Shown: positions 26,440 to 35,087 of the stretch, piece by piece
How positions within the stretch are numbered: position 1 is the first letter of the stretch
Layout: every line of letters starts with the position of its first letter
Assembly: GCA_039029535.1 (NCBI GenBank)
Contig: JBCCFW010000053.1
Coordinates: forward strand, 1 to 39,192
Length of the DNA stretch: 39,192 nt
Direction of reading: 5' to 3'
From: JBCCFW01 sp039029535
GTDB taxonomy: Bacteria; Acidobacteriota; JBCCFW01
The notes under the pieces: generated by a model
Told to the model about the DNA's origin: nothing
Database searches by the model: none
The model's input: only the letters and a program-made list of their open reading frames with translations
Made by a program: the position numbers and the translations under genes

Positions 26440-28392
26440 CTAGCCGTCGAGCGCGTCTCGGACGGCAGCGTCGAGTGAGGCAGGATTGTAACCGCAAATG
26501 CTGCTGACCACGGCGCCATCGGCGTCGAGGACGAAGCTCTGCGGAATGGCGCCACCGGTGCAGCCGGAAGGCTCGACCCAGTTGCTGATGAAGAACACGG
26601 GGGCATCGGCAACGACGTAGTAGCTGAGGCCGTAGGTGCGAGCCCAGCGGACGCAGAGAGCGCCGTCGGGAGCACCGCCCGAGGTGTTCTGAATCATCGA
26701 CGAGACGGCCGCGACACGCTCAGGAGTCTCGGCGTCGATGATGCCCTGAACGTGCGGAGCCTCCGAGCGGCACGGACCACACCACTCAGCACCACTGAGC
26801 AGGATGGTGACCTTGCAGTCGGTGACCTCGGCAACGTTCACGCCACCAGGAACCAGGTCTTCGCCCAGGGAGGCCTCGGCGAAGTAAGCGTCGGGCCACA
26901 CGCAGGTGCTACCCGGGGTGGAGTCGCCCGAGCTCATCGTCGAGCAGACGGCCGGCTCACAGGTGAAGAGAAGGTCGCCGCCCGGACGGTCGGTCCCAAG
27001 ACCCGTACCCGGGTCGATGGTCGCGCCGAGGCCGGTCTCGGCGCGGCCGTTGCGGGCCGAGACAAGGATGTAGGAGAGGTTCGGGGCCAGGCCCGGGAGC
27101 TCCATCGTGGTCCACGCATCGTCCGCGTCGGAGTCGACGGGGCTGTACGCGTCGCCCTCGGCACCGTGATCCCAGCCAACGCCGTTGGTGAGGGTGATGA
27201 GGTCGCCCGTGTAGATGCCGTAGTCCTCGACGCCCGGCTCACGCTCGACGTCGACCATGACCGTGCCGTCCGTGTCCTTCCAGACGAGGAGGGGAACGAT
27301 GCTGTCGCGGTCGGACGGGATGCCCATCGAGCCAGCCTTGTTGACGAGACGCCAGAGGATGCCGTTCTCGTCGACGAGGTAGAAGAGGCCGTCGGGGAGC
27401 TGCGCGGACGCGACCATGGCCGCCGGGCCGTCGGGCTCGGGGCTGTAGATGTCGGTGAGCGCGTCACCCGTGGGGTTGTAGGCCAGGACACGACCCTCGG
27501 AGGAGCCAACGAGGAGCTGCCCGCCGAAGCTGTCGAGGTTCGAGCCGTTGTAGTTCTGCATGGCGACGCGACCGGCGCCGGTGAGCATCTCGAGGGCCGG
27601 GTTGGCGCCCACGCCCTCACCCATCATTTCGGAGGAATCCCAACCGTAGACGGCGAGGTCAGCCATGAGGTTGATCTCGGTGCCGGCGGGGTAGACGTCC
27701 GCGAAGTGAATGGTGAGGCCGCCGGCCGGGTCGACCGTCATGTGTGCCGGGTTGCGGACGCCGCGGCTCAGGATCGGCGAGCCGGGGAAGGCACCATCGG
27801 GGCCACCAGTGAGCGTGATTCGGAGAATCTTGCCAGTGAGAGCTGACGCCGAGCCGGCGTCAGCCGAGTTGCCGTAGTCGCCAACACCCAGGTAGACCTG
27901 GCTCGCTGCCGAGACTGCAACACCACCACCGAGGCGGTCGCAGACACTCGATGCATCGATGGGATGCTCGTAGATCTCGTTGATGATCGCCGTGCTGGGG
28001 TCGGCATCCGACATCTGGACGGTCGCGACGGCCATGTGGCCATTCGTGTTGATGTAAGACACGACCATCAGCGAGAGCGGGTCGAGTGCCGGGTGGAACG
28101 AGATGCCCAACAGACCCTGGTTGCCACAGCCGTCCTGGAGGACGTTGGGAAGGGTCATGAACGGCTCGTTGATGAGACCGGTGCCGTTCACCAAGCGGAA
28201 GTCACCGTTGCGCTGAGCGATGATGGCGCGGCCGACCCCCTGGAGAGGAAGGATGGCGATGGGGTCTTCGACACCGAAGCCCACGCGCTCGAAGCCGTGG
28301 TCGGGGATGAGCGGTGCGGCCTGCGCGGCGACGCTCACGACGAGTGCCAGGCAGGAGATCGAGAGCGCCTTGCGGATGGCGACAGGGGCCAT
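26440..28392 (-). CDS. Secreted PQQ-sugar-dehydrogenase-like propeller fused to a thioredoxin domain
   Basis: A 650-residue protein. Start ATG 28392 has AGGAGG seven bases upstream and begins a signal peptide (ALSISCLALVVSVAAQA). Residues ~30-380 resemble the six-bladed propeller of soluble glucose/aldose dehydrogenases and HHIP-like proteins: GNQGLLGISFHPAL, VYLGVGDYGNS, SRGVRNPAHMTVDPAG. A short Ig/Fn3-like strand region follows, then a thioredoxin domain (about 500-650) with WCGPC at 537-541 and GGAIPQSFVLDADG. The propeller box usually reads GLRNP(W/F); here it is GVRNPAH, so sugar oxidation is uncertain. It is the first gene of a pair with the TonB receptor. A periplasmic or surface redox role linked to that receptor is inferred; the combination is unusual. 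Confidence 0.82.
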   Translation of the reverse strand: MAPVAIRKALSISCLALVVSVAAQAAPLIPDHGFERVGFGVEDPIAILPLQGVGRAIIAQRNGDFRLVNGTGLINEPFMTLPNVLQDGCGNQGLLGISFHPALDPLSLMVVSYINTNGHMAVATVQMSDADPSTAIINEIYEHPIDASSVCDRLGGGVAVSAASQVYLGVGDYGNSADAGSASALTGKILRITLTGGPDGAFPGSPILSRGVRNPAHMTVDPAGGLTIHFADVYPAGTEINLMADLAVYGWDSSEMMGEGVGANPALEMLTGAGRVAMQNYNGSNLDSFGGQLLVGSSEGRVLAYNPTGDALTDIYSPEPDGPAAMVASAQLPDGLFYLVDENGILWRLVNKAGSMGIPSDRDSIVPLLVWKDTDGTVMVDVEREPGVEDYGIYTGDLITLTNGVGWDHGAEGDAYSPVDSDADDAWTTMELPGLAPNLSYILVSARNGRAETGLGATIDPGTGLGTDRPGGDLLFTCEPAVCSTMSSGDSTPGSTCVWPDAYFAEASLGEDLVPGGVNVAEVTDCKVTILLSGAEWCGPCRSEAPHVQGIIDAETPERVAAVSSMIQNTSGGAPDGALCVRWARTYGLSYYVVADAPVFFISNWVEPSGCTGGAIPQSFVLDADGAVVSSICGYNPASLDAAVRDALDG

Positions 28393-28716
28393 GGGGATGC
28401 CTCCTAGGGGAAGCCCAGCGCGAGAGTTGCCGATCTGGCCGGGCGTCGATTGTCTATTGCCGATCGAGAGGAGGATATGGCCGTGCGCCAATCCTTGACA
28501 AGCGCTGAACCCGGCACCAAGGCGTGTCTTGGAACCCAAACCGATCGCGGTCAGGAGGCCGAGAGGGCGCTTGCTGGCCCGATTCGGTGGGTGAGGCATC
28601 GGGCTTGATGCCGGCTAGGCCGAGGCGATGAGCCACGGTCTCATTTCTATACATTGCCGGTGTTCGAGGCCCCGCCCTACGATGTGAGCGTGTCGACGAC
28701 GTCAGGAGGCCCCCTG
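28393..28716. other. Divergent intergenic region
   Basis: 324 bases between the fusion gene (minus) and the zinc-ribbon gene (plus). The only promoter-like elements are an isolated TTGACA (28495-28500) and TATACAT (28648-28654), which are not correctly spaced to each other. AGGAGG-type ribosome sites mark both genes. No convincing RNA gene, repeat or small ORF was seen. Confidence 0.4.
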
Positions 28717-28899
28717 ATGGCCAATCCTCTCCCGCCGTGCAACGTCTGTGGTGGCGCCATGCAGCGCGTCACCTCGATGCCCGGCCACGTCGTCTGTGGC
28801 TCCGGTCACCTCTACCTAGAAGAGGAAGCCCTGCCGCCGGCGCCCCCGGGCTCCCAGATCACCCGGGTCGGGAAGTCTTCCAGCGGACAGGGCGCGTAG
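28717..28899 (+). CDS. Small zinc-ribbon-like protein
   Basis: A 60-residue protein. The ATG at 28717 has AGGAGG eight bases upstream and is chosen over an upstream codon at 28654 that lacks a ribosome site. CNVCGGAM near the N-terminus and CGSGH some 15 residues later give a CxxC...CxxxH pattern of a small zinc ribbon; the rest is Pro/Gly-rich. The function is unknown; small nucleic-acid-binding or rubredoxin-like roles are possible. The DUF952 gene begins about 15 bases past its stop in another frame, so the two are one operon. Confidence 0.65.
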   Translation: MANPLPPCNVCGGAMQRVTSMPGHVVCGSGHLYLEEEALPPAPPGSQITRVGKSSSGQGA

Positions 28900-28913
28900 A
28901 CCGCTCCCGCCTC

Positions 28914-29276
28914 CTGCACGTGGTCATCCAGGCCGACTGGGCCGACCGCGATCGGGATTCGCCCTCCTGGGCACCCGAAAGCCTCGAATCCGTGGGATTC
29001 GTGCACTGCTGCTGGCCCGAGCAGCTCGCCGGGGTCCTCGAGCGCTGGTTTCTCGGCCGCGACGACCTCTTCGTCTTGGACTTCGATCCGACCAAGATCA
29101 CGGGCGGGATCAAGGAGGAGGACGCCGGCCCCGGCACGGAGCTGCATCCCCACGTCTACGGGCCGCTCGACTTGGTGGCGTTGCGCCACGTCCGCGAGAT
29201 CAGGCCCGAGGACCGGGTCCCTCCTGGCAGCGGGGGCACCAGCACGTCGACCGACCGTCCTGACGGTCGAGCCTGA
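28914..29276 (+). CDS. DUF952 family protein
   Basis: A roughly 120-residue cytosolic protein with the DUF952 pattern: an LLHVV first strand followed by ADW, then SWAPESLESVGFVHCCWPEQ (family: AxSLxxEGFIHCS), LFVLDFDPTKI, and HPHVYGPLDLVAL (family: FPHIYGPLN). The biochemical role of the family is unknown; its fold recalls ADP-ribosyltransferase-like proteins. The start is uncertain. There is no ATG, so CTG 28914, GTG 28920, or a frameshift continuing the zinc-ribbon gene upstream are possible. The 3' end overlaps the convergent mutM gene by about 77 bases. Confidence 0.78.
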   Translation: MHVVIQADWADRDRDSPSWAPESLESVGFVHCCWPEQLAGVLERWFLGRDDLFVLDFDPTKITGGIKEEDAGPGTELHPHVYGPLDLVALRHVREIRPEDRVPPGSGGTSTSTDRPDGRA

Positions 29277-30096
29277 GCTTCTTCCCGCACTCTGGGCAGG
29301 GTTGCTCCTGGCGGCCGTACACCAAGAAGGACGAGGAGCCCCCTTCCGTCAGGTAGAGCGGCGCCGCGTCAGCCTCGGCGTCGCCTCGTTCGAGAGCGGT
29401 CAGGCGCTCGGTTCGCGCCGACTCGAGCTGGTCGAGGGTCGTCTTCAGGGTCGTGGACACGGCTCGGGCTAGGCGCTGGGTCTGGCGACCCGTGAGCTCC
29501 TGGGCCGGCCACCAGGGTGAGAGTCGGGCTCGGAAGAGGGCCTCGGCCGCCTGGATGTTGCCGATGCCGGCGATGCGAGCCTGGTCCATGAGGACGACCT
29601 TCACCGGCCGGCTGGAGCTCGCGAGGGCCTTCTCGAGCACGGCGCCGCTCCAGGTGTCGAGGAGCGGGTCGGGACCGAGCGCTCGCGCGTCGTCCAGCTC
29701 GAGGAGGCGGGCGGCCTCGACGAGCTCGGCCTTCCCGATGCGACGTGCATCGCAGAAGTGGAGGGTCCAGCCGTCGTCCCTCGTGAGCTGAAGCCGGGAG
29801 AACCGGGGTGGTGCAGCCTTCGCCGGCGTGACGACGAAACGGCCGGTCATCCCGAGATGAAGGTGCAGGCCACGATGGGGGCTCGTGCCCGAGTCCGGAG
29901 GCCCGAGACCGAGGAAGAGCTGCTTGCCACGACGCTCGGCGGCACCGATGCGTCGGTGTCGCAGGTGACGTCGGTAGGTGGCCGGTGTCGCGGTGAGGGG
30001 CCGACCAGTGTCTCCGCCGACCTTGGTGAGACGCTGATCGGTGAGCCAGTGCTCGAGGCTGCGGCGGGCCGACTCGACTTCTGGGAGCTCGGGCAT
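29200..30096 (-). CDS. mutM: Formamidopyrimidine-DNA glycosylase
   Basis: A 298-residue DNA repair enzyme that excises 8-oxoguanine and ring-opened purines and nicks the abasic site. It begins MPELPEVE, which supplies the catalytic N-terminal Pro and Glu-2. RRGKQLFLGL carries the conserved Lys, HLHLGMTGRF follows, and IAGIGNIQAAEALFRARLSP is the helix-two-turn-helix (family: xGxGNxYxxExLFxAxIxP). The C-terminus holds a four-Cys zinc finger, CPECGKKL and CPRC. The YLTEGG segment in place of the usual DYxxxDG fits Fpg rather than Nei. Length is slightly above the typical 270. It is divergent from the CBM9-like lipoprotein with only 22 bases between the starts. Confidence 0.93.
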   Translation of the reverse strand: MPELPEVESARRSLEHWLTDQRLTKVGGDTGRPLTATPATYRRHLRHRRIGAAERRGKQLFLGLGPPDSGTSPHRGLHLHLGMTGRFVVTPAKAAPPRFSRLQLTRDDGWTLHFCDARRIGKAELVEAARLLELDDARALGPDPLLDTWSGAVLEKALASSSRPVKVVLMDQARIAGIGNIQAAEALFRARLSPWWPAQELTGRQTQRLARAVSTTLKTTLDQLESARTERLTALERGDAEADAAPLYLTEGGSSSFLVYGRQEQPCPECGKKLRLDRQDGRSTCWCPRCQEGPGPRA

Positions 30097-30118
30097 GACG
30101 CGATGCTACGCTCGCCGG

Positions 30119-31261
30119 ATGTTCTCTCGCGTGATCCCAGTTCTTCTCTTGGCCGTCCTCCTCTGCTCGGTGCTCGGCTGTCGGCACCGCGTGCCCGTGC
30201 GCCCTGGAGAGCCCGAGCGTCGGCCCTTCCCGGTGCCTGCCATCGACTGGTCGCCGCGCTTCTACTCGGCGCCGCGCGTGAGCACGCCGCCGGTCATCGA
30301 CGGAAAGCTCGATGACGCGGCCTGGCAAGGAGCCGCCTGGACAGAGGAGTTCGTCGACATCCAGGGGAAGGTGGCCCCCCGTCAGCCCTGGTTCTCGACG
30401 CGCGCCAAGCTCGCGTGGGACGACGAAGCGCTCTACGTGGCAGCAACCATGGAAGAGCCGCACATCTGGGCGACCTATACCGAGCGCGACAGCATCATCT
30501 ATCACGAGAACGACATCGAGCTCTTCCTCGATCCGGACGGTGACACGCACGGCTACCACGAGATCGAGATCAACGCGCTCAACACCGTGTGGGATCTCTA
30601 CCTCGTGCGTCCGTACCGCGACGGCGCACCGGCGCTGCACGGCTATGACTGGGCCGGGTTGAAGACGGCGGTCAGCCTCGACGGCACCATCAATGATCCC
30701 AGCGACGTCGACCGATCGTGGAGCGTGGAGTTCTCCGTGCCCTGGAAGGCGCTGGAGGGAGACCGGGTCGAGATGCCGCCGCTGCCGGGTGATCGCTGGC
30801 GGATGAACTTCTCACGGGTTCACTGGCACCTCGAGCGGGGTGGCGACCACTACGTGAAGGTCATGAACCCTGAGACCGGCAAGCCGAGAGCCGAGGAGAA
30901 CTGGACCTGGACGCCGCAGGGCCTCATCGCGATGCACTACCCGGAGATGTGGGGCATCCTCGAGTTCGCGGCGGGCCCTCGCTCGGAGACGCCCGGGCCG
31001 CTCACCTTGCGTGAGAAGGCTGGCTGGCAGCTCATGCAGGTGTACTACGCACAGCGCCACTACCAAGTCGAGCATGGACGTTGGGCGACGCGCGCCAGCG
31101 CGCTGGACTTGCCCGACGACCTCGAGCTCGAAGGATGGTCCTGGCCGCCACGGGTGGAAGCCACGGGGCATGGCTTCACGGCGTGGATGGTCGGTCCCGA
31201 CGGCAAGGTGCTCCGCGTCGACCAGGAAGGTCGACTGAAGGAGCCGCGTCCCGAGAAGTGA
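30119..31261 (+). CDS. Lipoprotein with CBM9-like carbohydrate-binding domain
   Basis: A 380-residue protein. Start ATG 30119 opens a lipoprotein signal (MFSRVIPVLLLAVLLCSVLGC, lipobox VLGC). A CBM9-like beta-sandwich follows from about residue 45 to 280: PPVIDGKLDDAAWQGA, then ALYVAATMEEPHIWAT, ENDIELFLDPDGDTHGYHEIEIN and WSVEFSVPWKAL. These are characteristic of family 9 modules and related sugar-binding domains (DOMON-like). The last ~80 residues are helical with a Trp-rich end. It is followed 12 bases later by a GH130 phosphorylase, so both are likely one operon for mannoside or other beta-glycan use, with this protein on the envelope capturing the sugar. The specific ligand cannot be read from the sequence. 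Confidence 0.85.
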   Translation: MFSRVIPVLLLAVLLCSVLGCRHRVPVRPGEPERRPFPVPAIDWSPRFYSAPRVSTPPVIDGKLDDAAWQGAAWTEEFVDIQGKVAPRQPWFSTRAKLAWDDEALYVAATMEEPHIWATYTERDSIIYHENDIELFLDPDGDTHGYHEIEINALNTVWDLYLVRPYRDGAPALHGYDWAGLKTAVSLDGTINDPSDVDRSWSVEFSVPWKALEGDRVEMPPLPGDRWRMNFSRVHWHLERGGDHYVKVMNPETGKPRAEENWTWTPQGLIAMHYPEMWGILEFAAGPRSETPGPLTLREKAGWQLMQVYYAQRHYQVEHGRWATRASALDLPDDLELEGWSWPPRVEATGHGFTAWMVGPDGKVLRVDQEGRLKEPRPEK

Positions 31262-31272
31262 GGCGTGCTCCG

Positions 31273-32241
31273 ATGCGACGTCATCCGGACAATCCGATCC
31301 TCACGCGGGCCGACCTGCCCGACATCGCTCCATCGCTGAGAGATCCGACGTCCGTCTTCAATCCAGGTGCTCTGCGGGTCGGTGATCGCGACTCGCTCCT
31401 GCTCCGGGTCCAGACACGGGGCCGGGAGAGCTTGCTTCTCGTCGCCGATGAGCAGGCGGACGGCTCCTTCCGGGCGCGCGAAGAGCTCTTCGAGATCGAG
31501 GGGCTCGATGCGATCGAGGAGACGGTTCATCACGTCTATGACCCGCGGCTGACCCGCCTCGAGGGACGTGTCCTGTTGTGCTGTGCGGTCGACACCGACA
31601 CGCGCTGTGCGTTGCTGGTGGCCGAGACCGATGATCGACTGCAGTCGGCGCGGTTGCTGTCCTTCGACCCTGAAGGCGATCGCCGCAACGGCGTGATCTT
31701 CCCGAAGCGCATCGACGGACGTTACCTGCGGCTCGAGCGACCGAACGCGCCACCGACCGAGCCAGGTGAGCCGCCGTCGGGTGATCGCGTGGTCCTGTCC
31801 GAGTCACCCGACCTGGTCGAGTGGCGGGTTCGCGCGGAGGTCTTCGAGGGCCGGCTCCGCACCTGGGACGAGCGCATCGGATCGGGTCCGCCGCCGGTGC
31901 TCACGACCGAGGGGTGGTTGCTGGTCTATCACGGCGTGGCCACGCACTTCGGGACCAGCAACATCTACCAGGCGGGAGTCGTGCTGCTGGATGCTGAGGA
32001 TCCGGGCAAGGTCCTGGCTCGCAGCCGACGCAACATCCTCGAGCCACGCGAGCTCTACGAGCTGGTCGGGCAGGTGGGCAACGTCGTGTTCCCGAGCGGG
32101 ATCACCGTCGAGGGCGCGTGCAGTGACGAGCCGGCTCCGCCCGAGGCGTCCGTGCGCATCTACTACGGCGCGGCTGACTCCTGCGTGGGGCTGGTCGAGA
32201 CGTCAGTGGGGGAGCTGGTCGAGGCGGCTCGGCTGGACTGA
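31273..32241 (+). CDS. GH130 family beta-mannoside phosphorylase
   Basis: A 322-residue five-bladed-propeller enzyme of glycoside hydrolase family 130, which cleaves beta-1,2- or beta-1,4-mannosides with phosphate to give mannose 1-phosphate. Family signatures: NPILTRADLP and FNPGA at the N-terminus, VYDPRLTRLEGRVLL, RNGVIFPKRIDGRYLRLERP (family: KNAVLFPEKINGKY), RIGSGPPPVLTTEGWLLVYHGV (family: IGAGPPPIKTxEGWLLIYHGV), and VGNVVFPSG with IYYGAADSCVGL. Length fits the family. The ATG at 31273 has GAGG upstream and lies 12 bases after the CBM9-like gene. No signal peptide, so it acts in the cytosol on imported oligosaccharides; no importer is seen nearby. Which linkage it cleaves is not resolved. 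Confidence 0.92.
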   Translation: MRRHPDNPILTRADLPDIAPSLRDPTSVFNPGALRVGDRDSLLLRVQTRGRESLLLVADEQADGSFRAREELFEIEGLDAIEETVHHVYDPRLTRLEGRVLLCCAVDTDTRCALLVAETDDRLQSARLLSFDPEGDRRNGVIFPKRIDGRYLRLERPNAPPTEPGEPPSGDRVVLSESPDLVEWRVRAEVFEGRLRTWDERIGSGPPPVLTTEGWLLVYHGVATHFGTSNIYQAGVVLLDAEDPGKVLARSRRNILEPRELYELVGQVGNVVFPSGITVEGACSDEPAPPEASVRIYYGAADSCVGLVETSVGELVEAARLD

Positions 32242-32318
32242 GCGCGACTTCGGAACCATCTTGTGGTTCTGATGGACAGCCCCGAGAGTGAAGAGCGGCG
32301 TGCCACGCGGAGTTCAGC

Positions 32319-34892
32319 ATGAGGCGAGCATGGGCGAAGACGCCGCAGCTCGCTCTTCTCAAGCGAGAGAGAGTGAGGCAGAAGATCCGGCAAGCGGACG
32401 CGGCTGCTGCGCTCGGAGTTACCGAGCGTCACTATCGTCGGATCGAGAATGGCGAGACCCGTCCCGAGCGCGAACTGCTAGGTAGGCTGCTCTCATGGGC
32501 GTGGAGTGATCTCGACATTCCAGAGAGTGAGCTTCTTCCGAGCTCGCCGACCCTCACGGGGCTACCTGTCCCCGCTTCGAGCTTCGTTGGCCGCCAGCAG
32601 GAGCTTGCTGAGCTTGCTAGGCGACTCGCAGGGGGCGGACGCCTGGTGACCGTCCTGGGGCCGGCCGGTGTTGGCAAGACGAGGCTGGTGTTGCAGTACG
32701 CAGCCACCTCTATTGAGGGCTGGCCCGGTGGAGTTTGGTTCTGTGACCTCTCTGAAGCACGGACGTTGAACCAACTCCACCAAGCAGTTGCGTCAGGTCT
32801 CGGACTGCTGCTGTCCGGCAAGCCGGGCGCGCAGATTGGTCACGCTCTGGCGGGACGGGGGTGCTGCCTGGTGGTGCTCGACAACTTCGAGCAGTTGGCA
32901 TGTCACGCTGAGCAGACGATTGCGCGTTGGCTTGGGCTGGCCACTGATGCACGGATGCTGGTGACGAGTCGTGAGCTCCTGGGGGTGCCGGGGGAGGTAG
33001 TGACGAACGTGGGACCACTGCCGGTCGATTCGGATGGCGTCGCGCTGTTCGAGGAGAGGGCGCGATCTCGGTGCCACGACTTTGCCGTGACGGATGGAAA
33101 CCGCCCGGCCGTCTTGGAAGCCGTCAGCTTGCTTGACGGCCTGCCGCTGGCCATCGAGCTTGCGGCAGCGCGACTGGCCGTGCTCACGCCACGACAATTG
33201 GTGGAGCGCCTGAGTGAGCGATTCCGCTTGCTGGGTAGTGTTGGGAGAAATGCCGATCGAAGAGCATCTCTGGGGGCGGCAATTGCCTGGTCTTGGGACC
33301 TGTTGGAGGCTTGGGAGCAAGCTGCGCTCGCGCAGCTGTCCGTTTTTGAGGGAAGTTTCTCGCTAGAGGCCGCAGAGGCCGTGCTGGACCTGGAGAGGTA
33401 TCCATCGGCGCCATGGTGCCTCGATGTGGTCCAGTCGCTGGTGCACAAGAGCTTGTTGAGGGTGTGGCTGCCTCAAGGGGCGGGCATCAGGACGGCTGAC
33501 TCTCGTCTGGGGATGTTCCTGAGCATTCGTGAATTCTCTGCCGAGAAGCTACGGGGAGGGCCAGCAGGCTCCCGGCATGGACTGTCTTCCGATGCAGCGG
33601 AGCGCGCCTGCTTGAGGCATGGGGAGCACTTCGGCCTTCATGGCGTCGATGACTCGATTGACAAGCTCTACGAGAGCGGTGGAGAGGAGCGTCGAGAGAT
33701 GCTGGCCATGGACGTTGACAACTTGCACGTGGCCTGCGAGCGCGCCTTGGAGAGAGGCGACACCTTGAATGCATCGGCAACTCTCTTTGCCCTTTGGGTT
33801 GCTCTCTCCAACACGGGGCCGTTTTCTCTCATCGAGAGCCTGGCTTCGAGGGTCTGCGAGACTGCGGTCGATGGGACTCTGCCGCAAGCAAAAGCCCTGT
33901 ATGTCCTGGCTCACGCTCGTGCAGCGTTGACGGGCCCTGTTGAGGCGATTGATCTATTCGAAGAGGTCGCTCGGGACTGCCGGTCGCTTGGGGAGCTGCG
34001 CTGGGAGGCGGAGGCTCTTGGAGAGGGGGGATTCCAGATGTTGCAGGCTGGGCGCCTCGATGAGGCTCGCGCACGAATCTTGCGCTCGCTTGAGCTGGCT
34101 AGAGCGGAGGGTCGTCGTCGGCTCGAGGGCCACTTTCTTGGTTATCTCGGTCTTCACGGATTCGTGGCCGGAGAGTTGAGTGAAGCTCGAGAGTGCTTCG
34201 AGTCGGCCCTGGAGATACATCGCGAGGTTGAAAATGAGAGTGCGGTGGGCTTCGAGCTGGGCAATCTCGGTCTCGTGAAGCACGCTTCGGCCGAGCTTGC
34301 TGAGGCACGCGACTGCTATCTGCGTTCCATGGCGATTGGAGGCGAGGGGTATCGGTACATGGTGACGCTAGGCAACTTGGCACTGCTCAACCAGGACGAG
34401 GGAAACACGGAAGAGGCTCGAAGGCTGTTCTCGGAGGCGCTGTCGCTGAATCGGCGAGTTGGTTATCGCGCGTCCGAGGGACTTCTCCTCGGGAACCTCG
34501 GCTTGCTGGACTTCGGTGCGGGTGAGCTCGAGAGCGCGGTTACGAATTCCGAATTGGCGATTGAGATTGCCAGGGAGGTTGGGAACAAGCGCTCAGAGGG
34601 CAGTGCGCTCTGCACTTTGGGGCAGGTCGCACGTCAACAGGGGCGCCAAGATGAGGCTGCGGCACTCTTTGCTTCTGGTGAGCTCGTCTTGCGAGAGGCC
34701 GAGGACCCGGTAGAGCTCGGGAAGCTTCTTGCGCAGCGTGTCGACTTTGAGGCGTCGCGCGGACATCTTGACGAAGCTCGTCGTTGCCATGCCGAGCTCG
34801 AGCAGATAGGCGATAAGGTTGGGGCCGAAGTTGACTCAGGATTGGGCCGGGCTCTGCAGCTGGCGCGTGGGGTGTTGGGTGACTCAACGTAG
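32319..34892 (+). CDS. XRE-HTH/NB-ARC/TPR STAND regulator 2
   Basis: An 857-residue paralogue of the protein at 20481, with the same order of parts. The HTH (QADAAAALGVTERHYRRIENGE) is nearly identical in its recognition region. FVGR is followed by Walker A GPAGVGKT at 114-121, then LVVLDNFEQL and GLPLAIELAAAR. The linker SVFEGSFSLEAAEAVL leads into TPR-like repeats from about residue 480 to the end (SVGFELGNLGLVKHASAELAEARDCY type). The ATG at 32319 has a GGAG ribosome site, unlike its possibly leaderless relative. The TPR half is less GC-rich than the front half. It lies 77 bases after the GH130 gene and immediately before the RebB locus, on which it converges. Control of either neighbour is speculation. 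Confidence 0.87.
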   Translation: MRRAWAKTPQLALLKRERVRQKIRQADAAAALGVTERHYRRIENGETRPERELLGRLLSWAWSDLDIPESELLPSSPTLTGLPVPASSFVGRQQELAELARRLAGGGRLVTVLGPAGVGKTRLVLQYAATSIEGWPGGVWFCDLSEARTLNQLHQAVASGLGLLLSGKPGAQIGHALAGRGCCLVVLDNFEQLACHAEQTIARWLGLATDARMLVTSRELLGVPGEVVTNVGPLPVDSDGVALFEERARSRCHDFAVTDGNRPAVLEAVSLLDGLPLAIELAAARLAVLTPRQLVERLSERFRLLGSVGRNADRRASLGAAIAWSWDLLEAWEQAALAQLSVFEGSFSLEAAEAVLDLERYPSAPWCLDVVQSLVHKSLLRVWLPQGAGIRTADSRLGMFLSIREFSAEKLRGGPAGSRHGLSSDAAERACLRHGEHFGLHGVDDSIDKLYESGGEERREMLAMDVDNLHVACERALERGDTLNASATLFALWVALSNTGPFSLIESLASRVCETAVDGTLPQAKALYVLAHARAALTGPVEAIDLFEEVARDCRSLGELRWEAEALGEGGFQMLQAGRLDEARARILRSLELARAEGRRRLEGHFLGYLGLHGFVAGELSEARECFESALEIHREVENESAVGFELGNLGLVKHASAELAEARDCYLRSMAIGGEGYRYMVTLGNLALLNQDEGNTEEARRLFSEALSLNRRVGYRASEGLLLGNLGLLDFGAGELESAVTNSELAIEIAREVGNKRSEGSALCTLGQVARQQGRQDEAAALFASGELVLREAEDPVELGKLLAQRVDFEASRGHLDEARRCHAELEQIGDKVGAEVDSGLGRALQLARGVLGDST

Positions 34893-34993
34893 CAACTCGT
34901 GACGGTCTGCGGGCGGAGGGCCTCAATGCGGGGGCAGGATGGGTTGCCGGAGCCTGGCGAGCGTCCGGTTCTTGAAGGTGCTGAGACCGTTGA

Positions 34994-35049
34994 GGGAGCA
35001 CCGATGTGGATCTGGCCGTGACCCAGACGGACTTTCCTTCGGTGCTCCC
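34994..35049. terminator. Long inverted repeat between convergent genes
   Basis: GGGAGCACCGA at 34994-35004 is perfectly repeated in inverse at 35039-35049, with a small inner TCTGG/CCAGA stem in the 34-base spacer. It sits between the converging STAND regulator 2 and the RebB-like gene at 35088. A bidirectional terminator or a structured 3' end is likely; there is no clear U-tract. Confidence 0.45.
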
Positions 35050-35087
35050 CCAGGGCGTGTCACGGTCTACGGCCTCGGGTCGGCCTA

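Noticed and set aside
28495..28500. Perfect TTGACA as a -35 element
   Set aside because: No -10 element at 16-18 bases; probably chance.
29369..30640. 423-codon minus-strand open frame covering mutM and the CBM9-like gene
   Set aside because: It runs out of frame across two well-supported genes and has an Arg/His-rich, featureless translation.
32298..32308. Palindrome GCGTGCCACGC before STAND regulator 2
   Set aside because: Only 11 bases in a high-GC setting, and not shared with the promoter of STAND regulator 1; too weak to call an operator.
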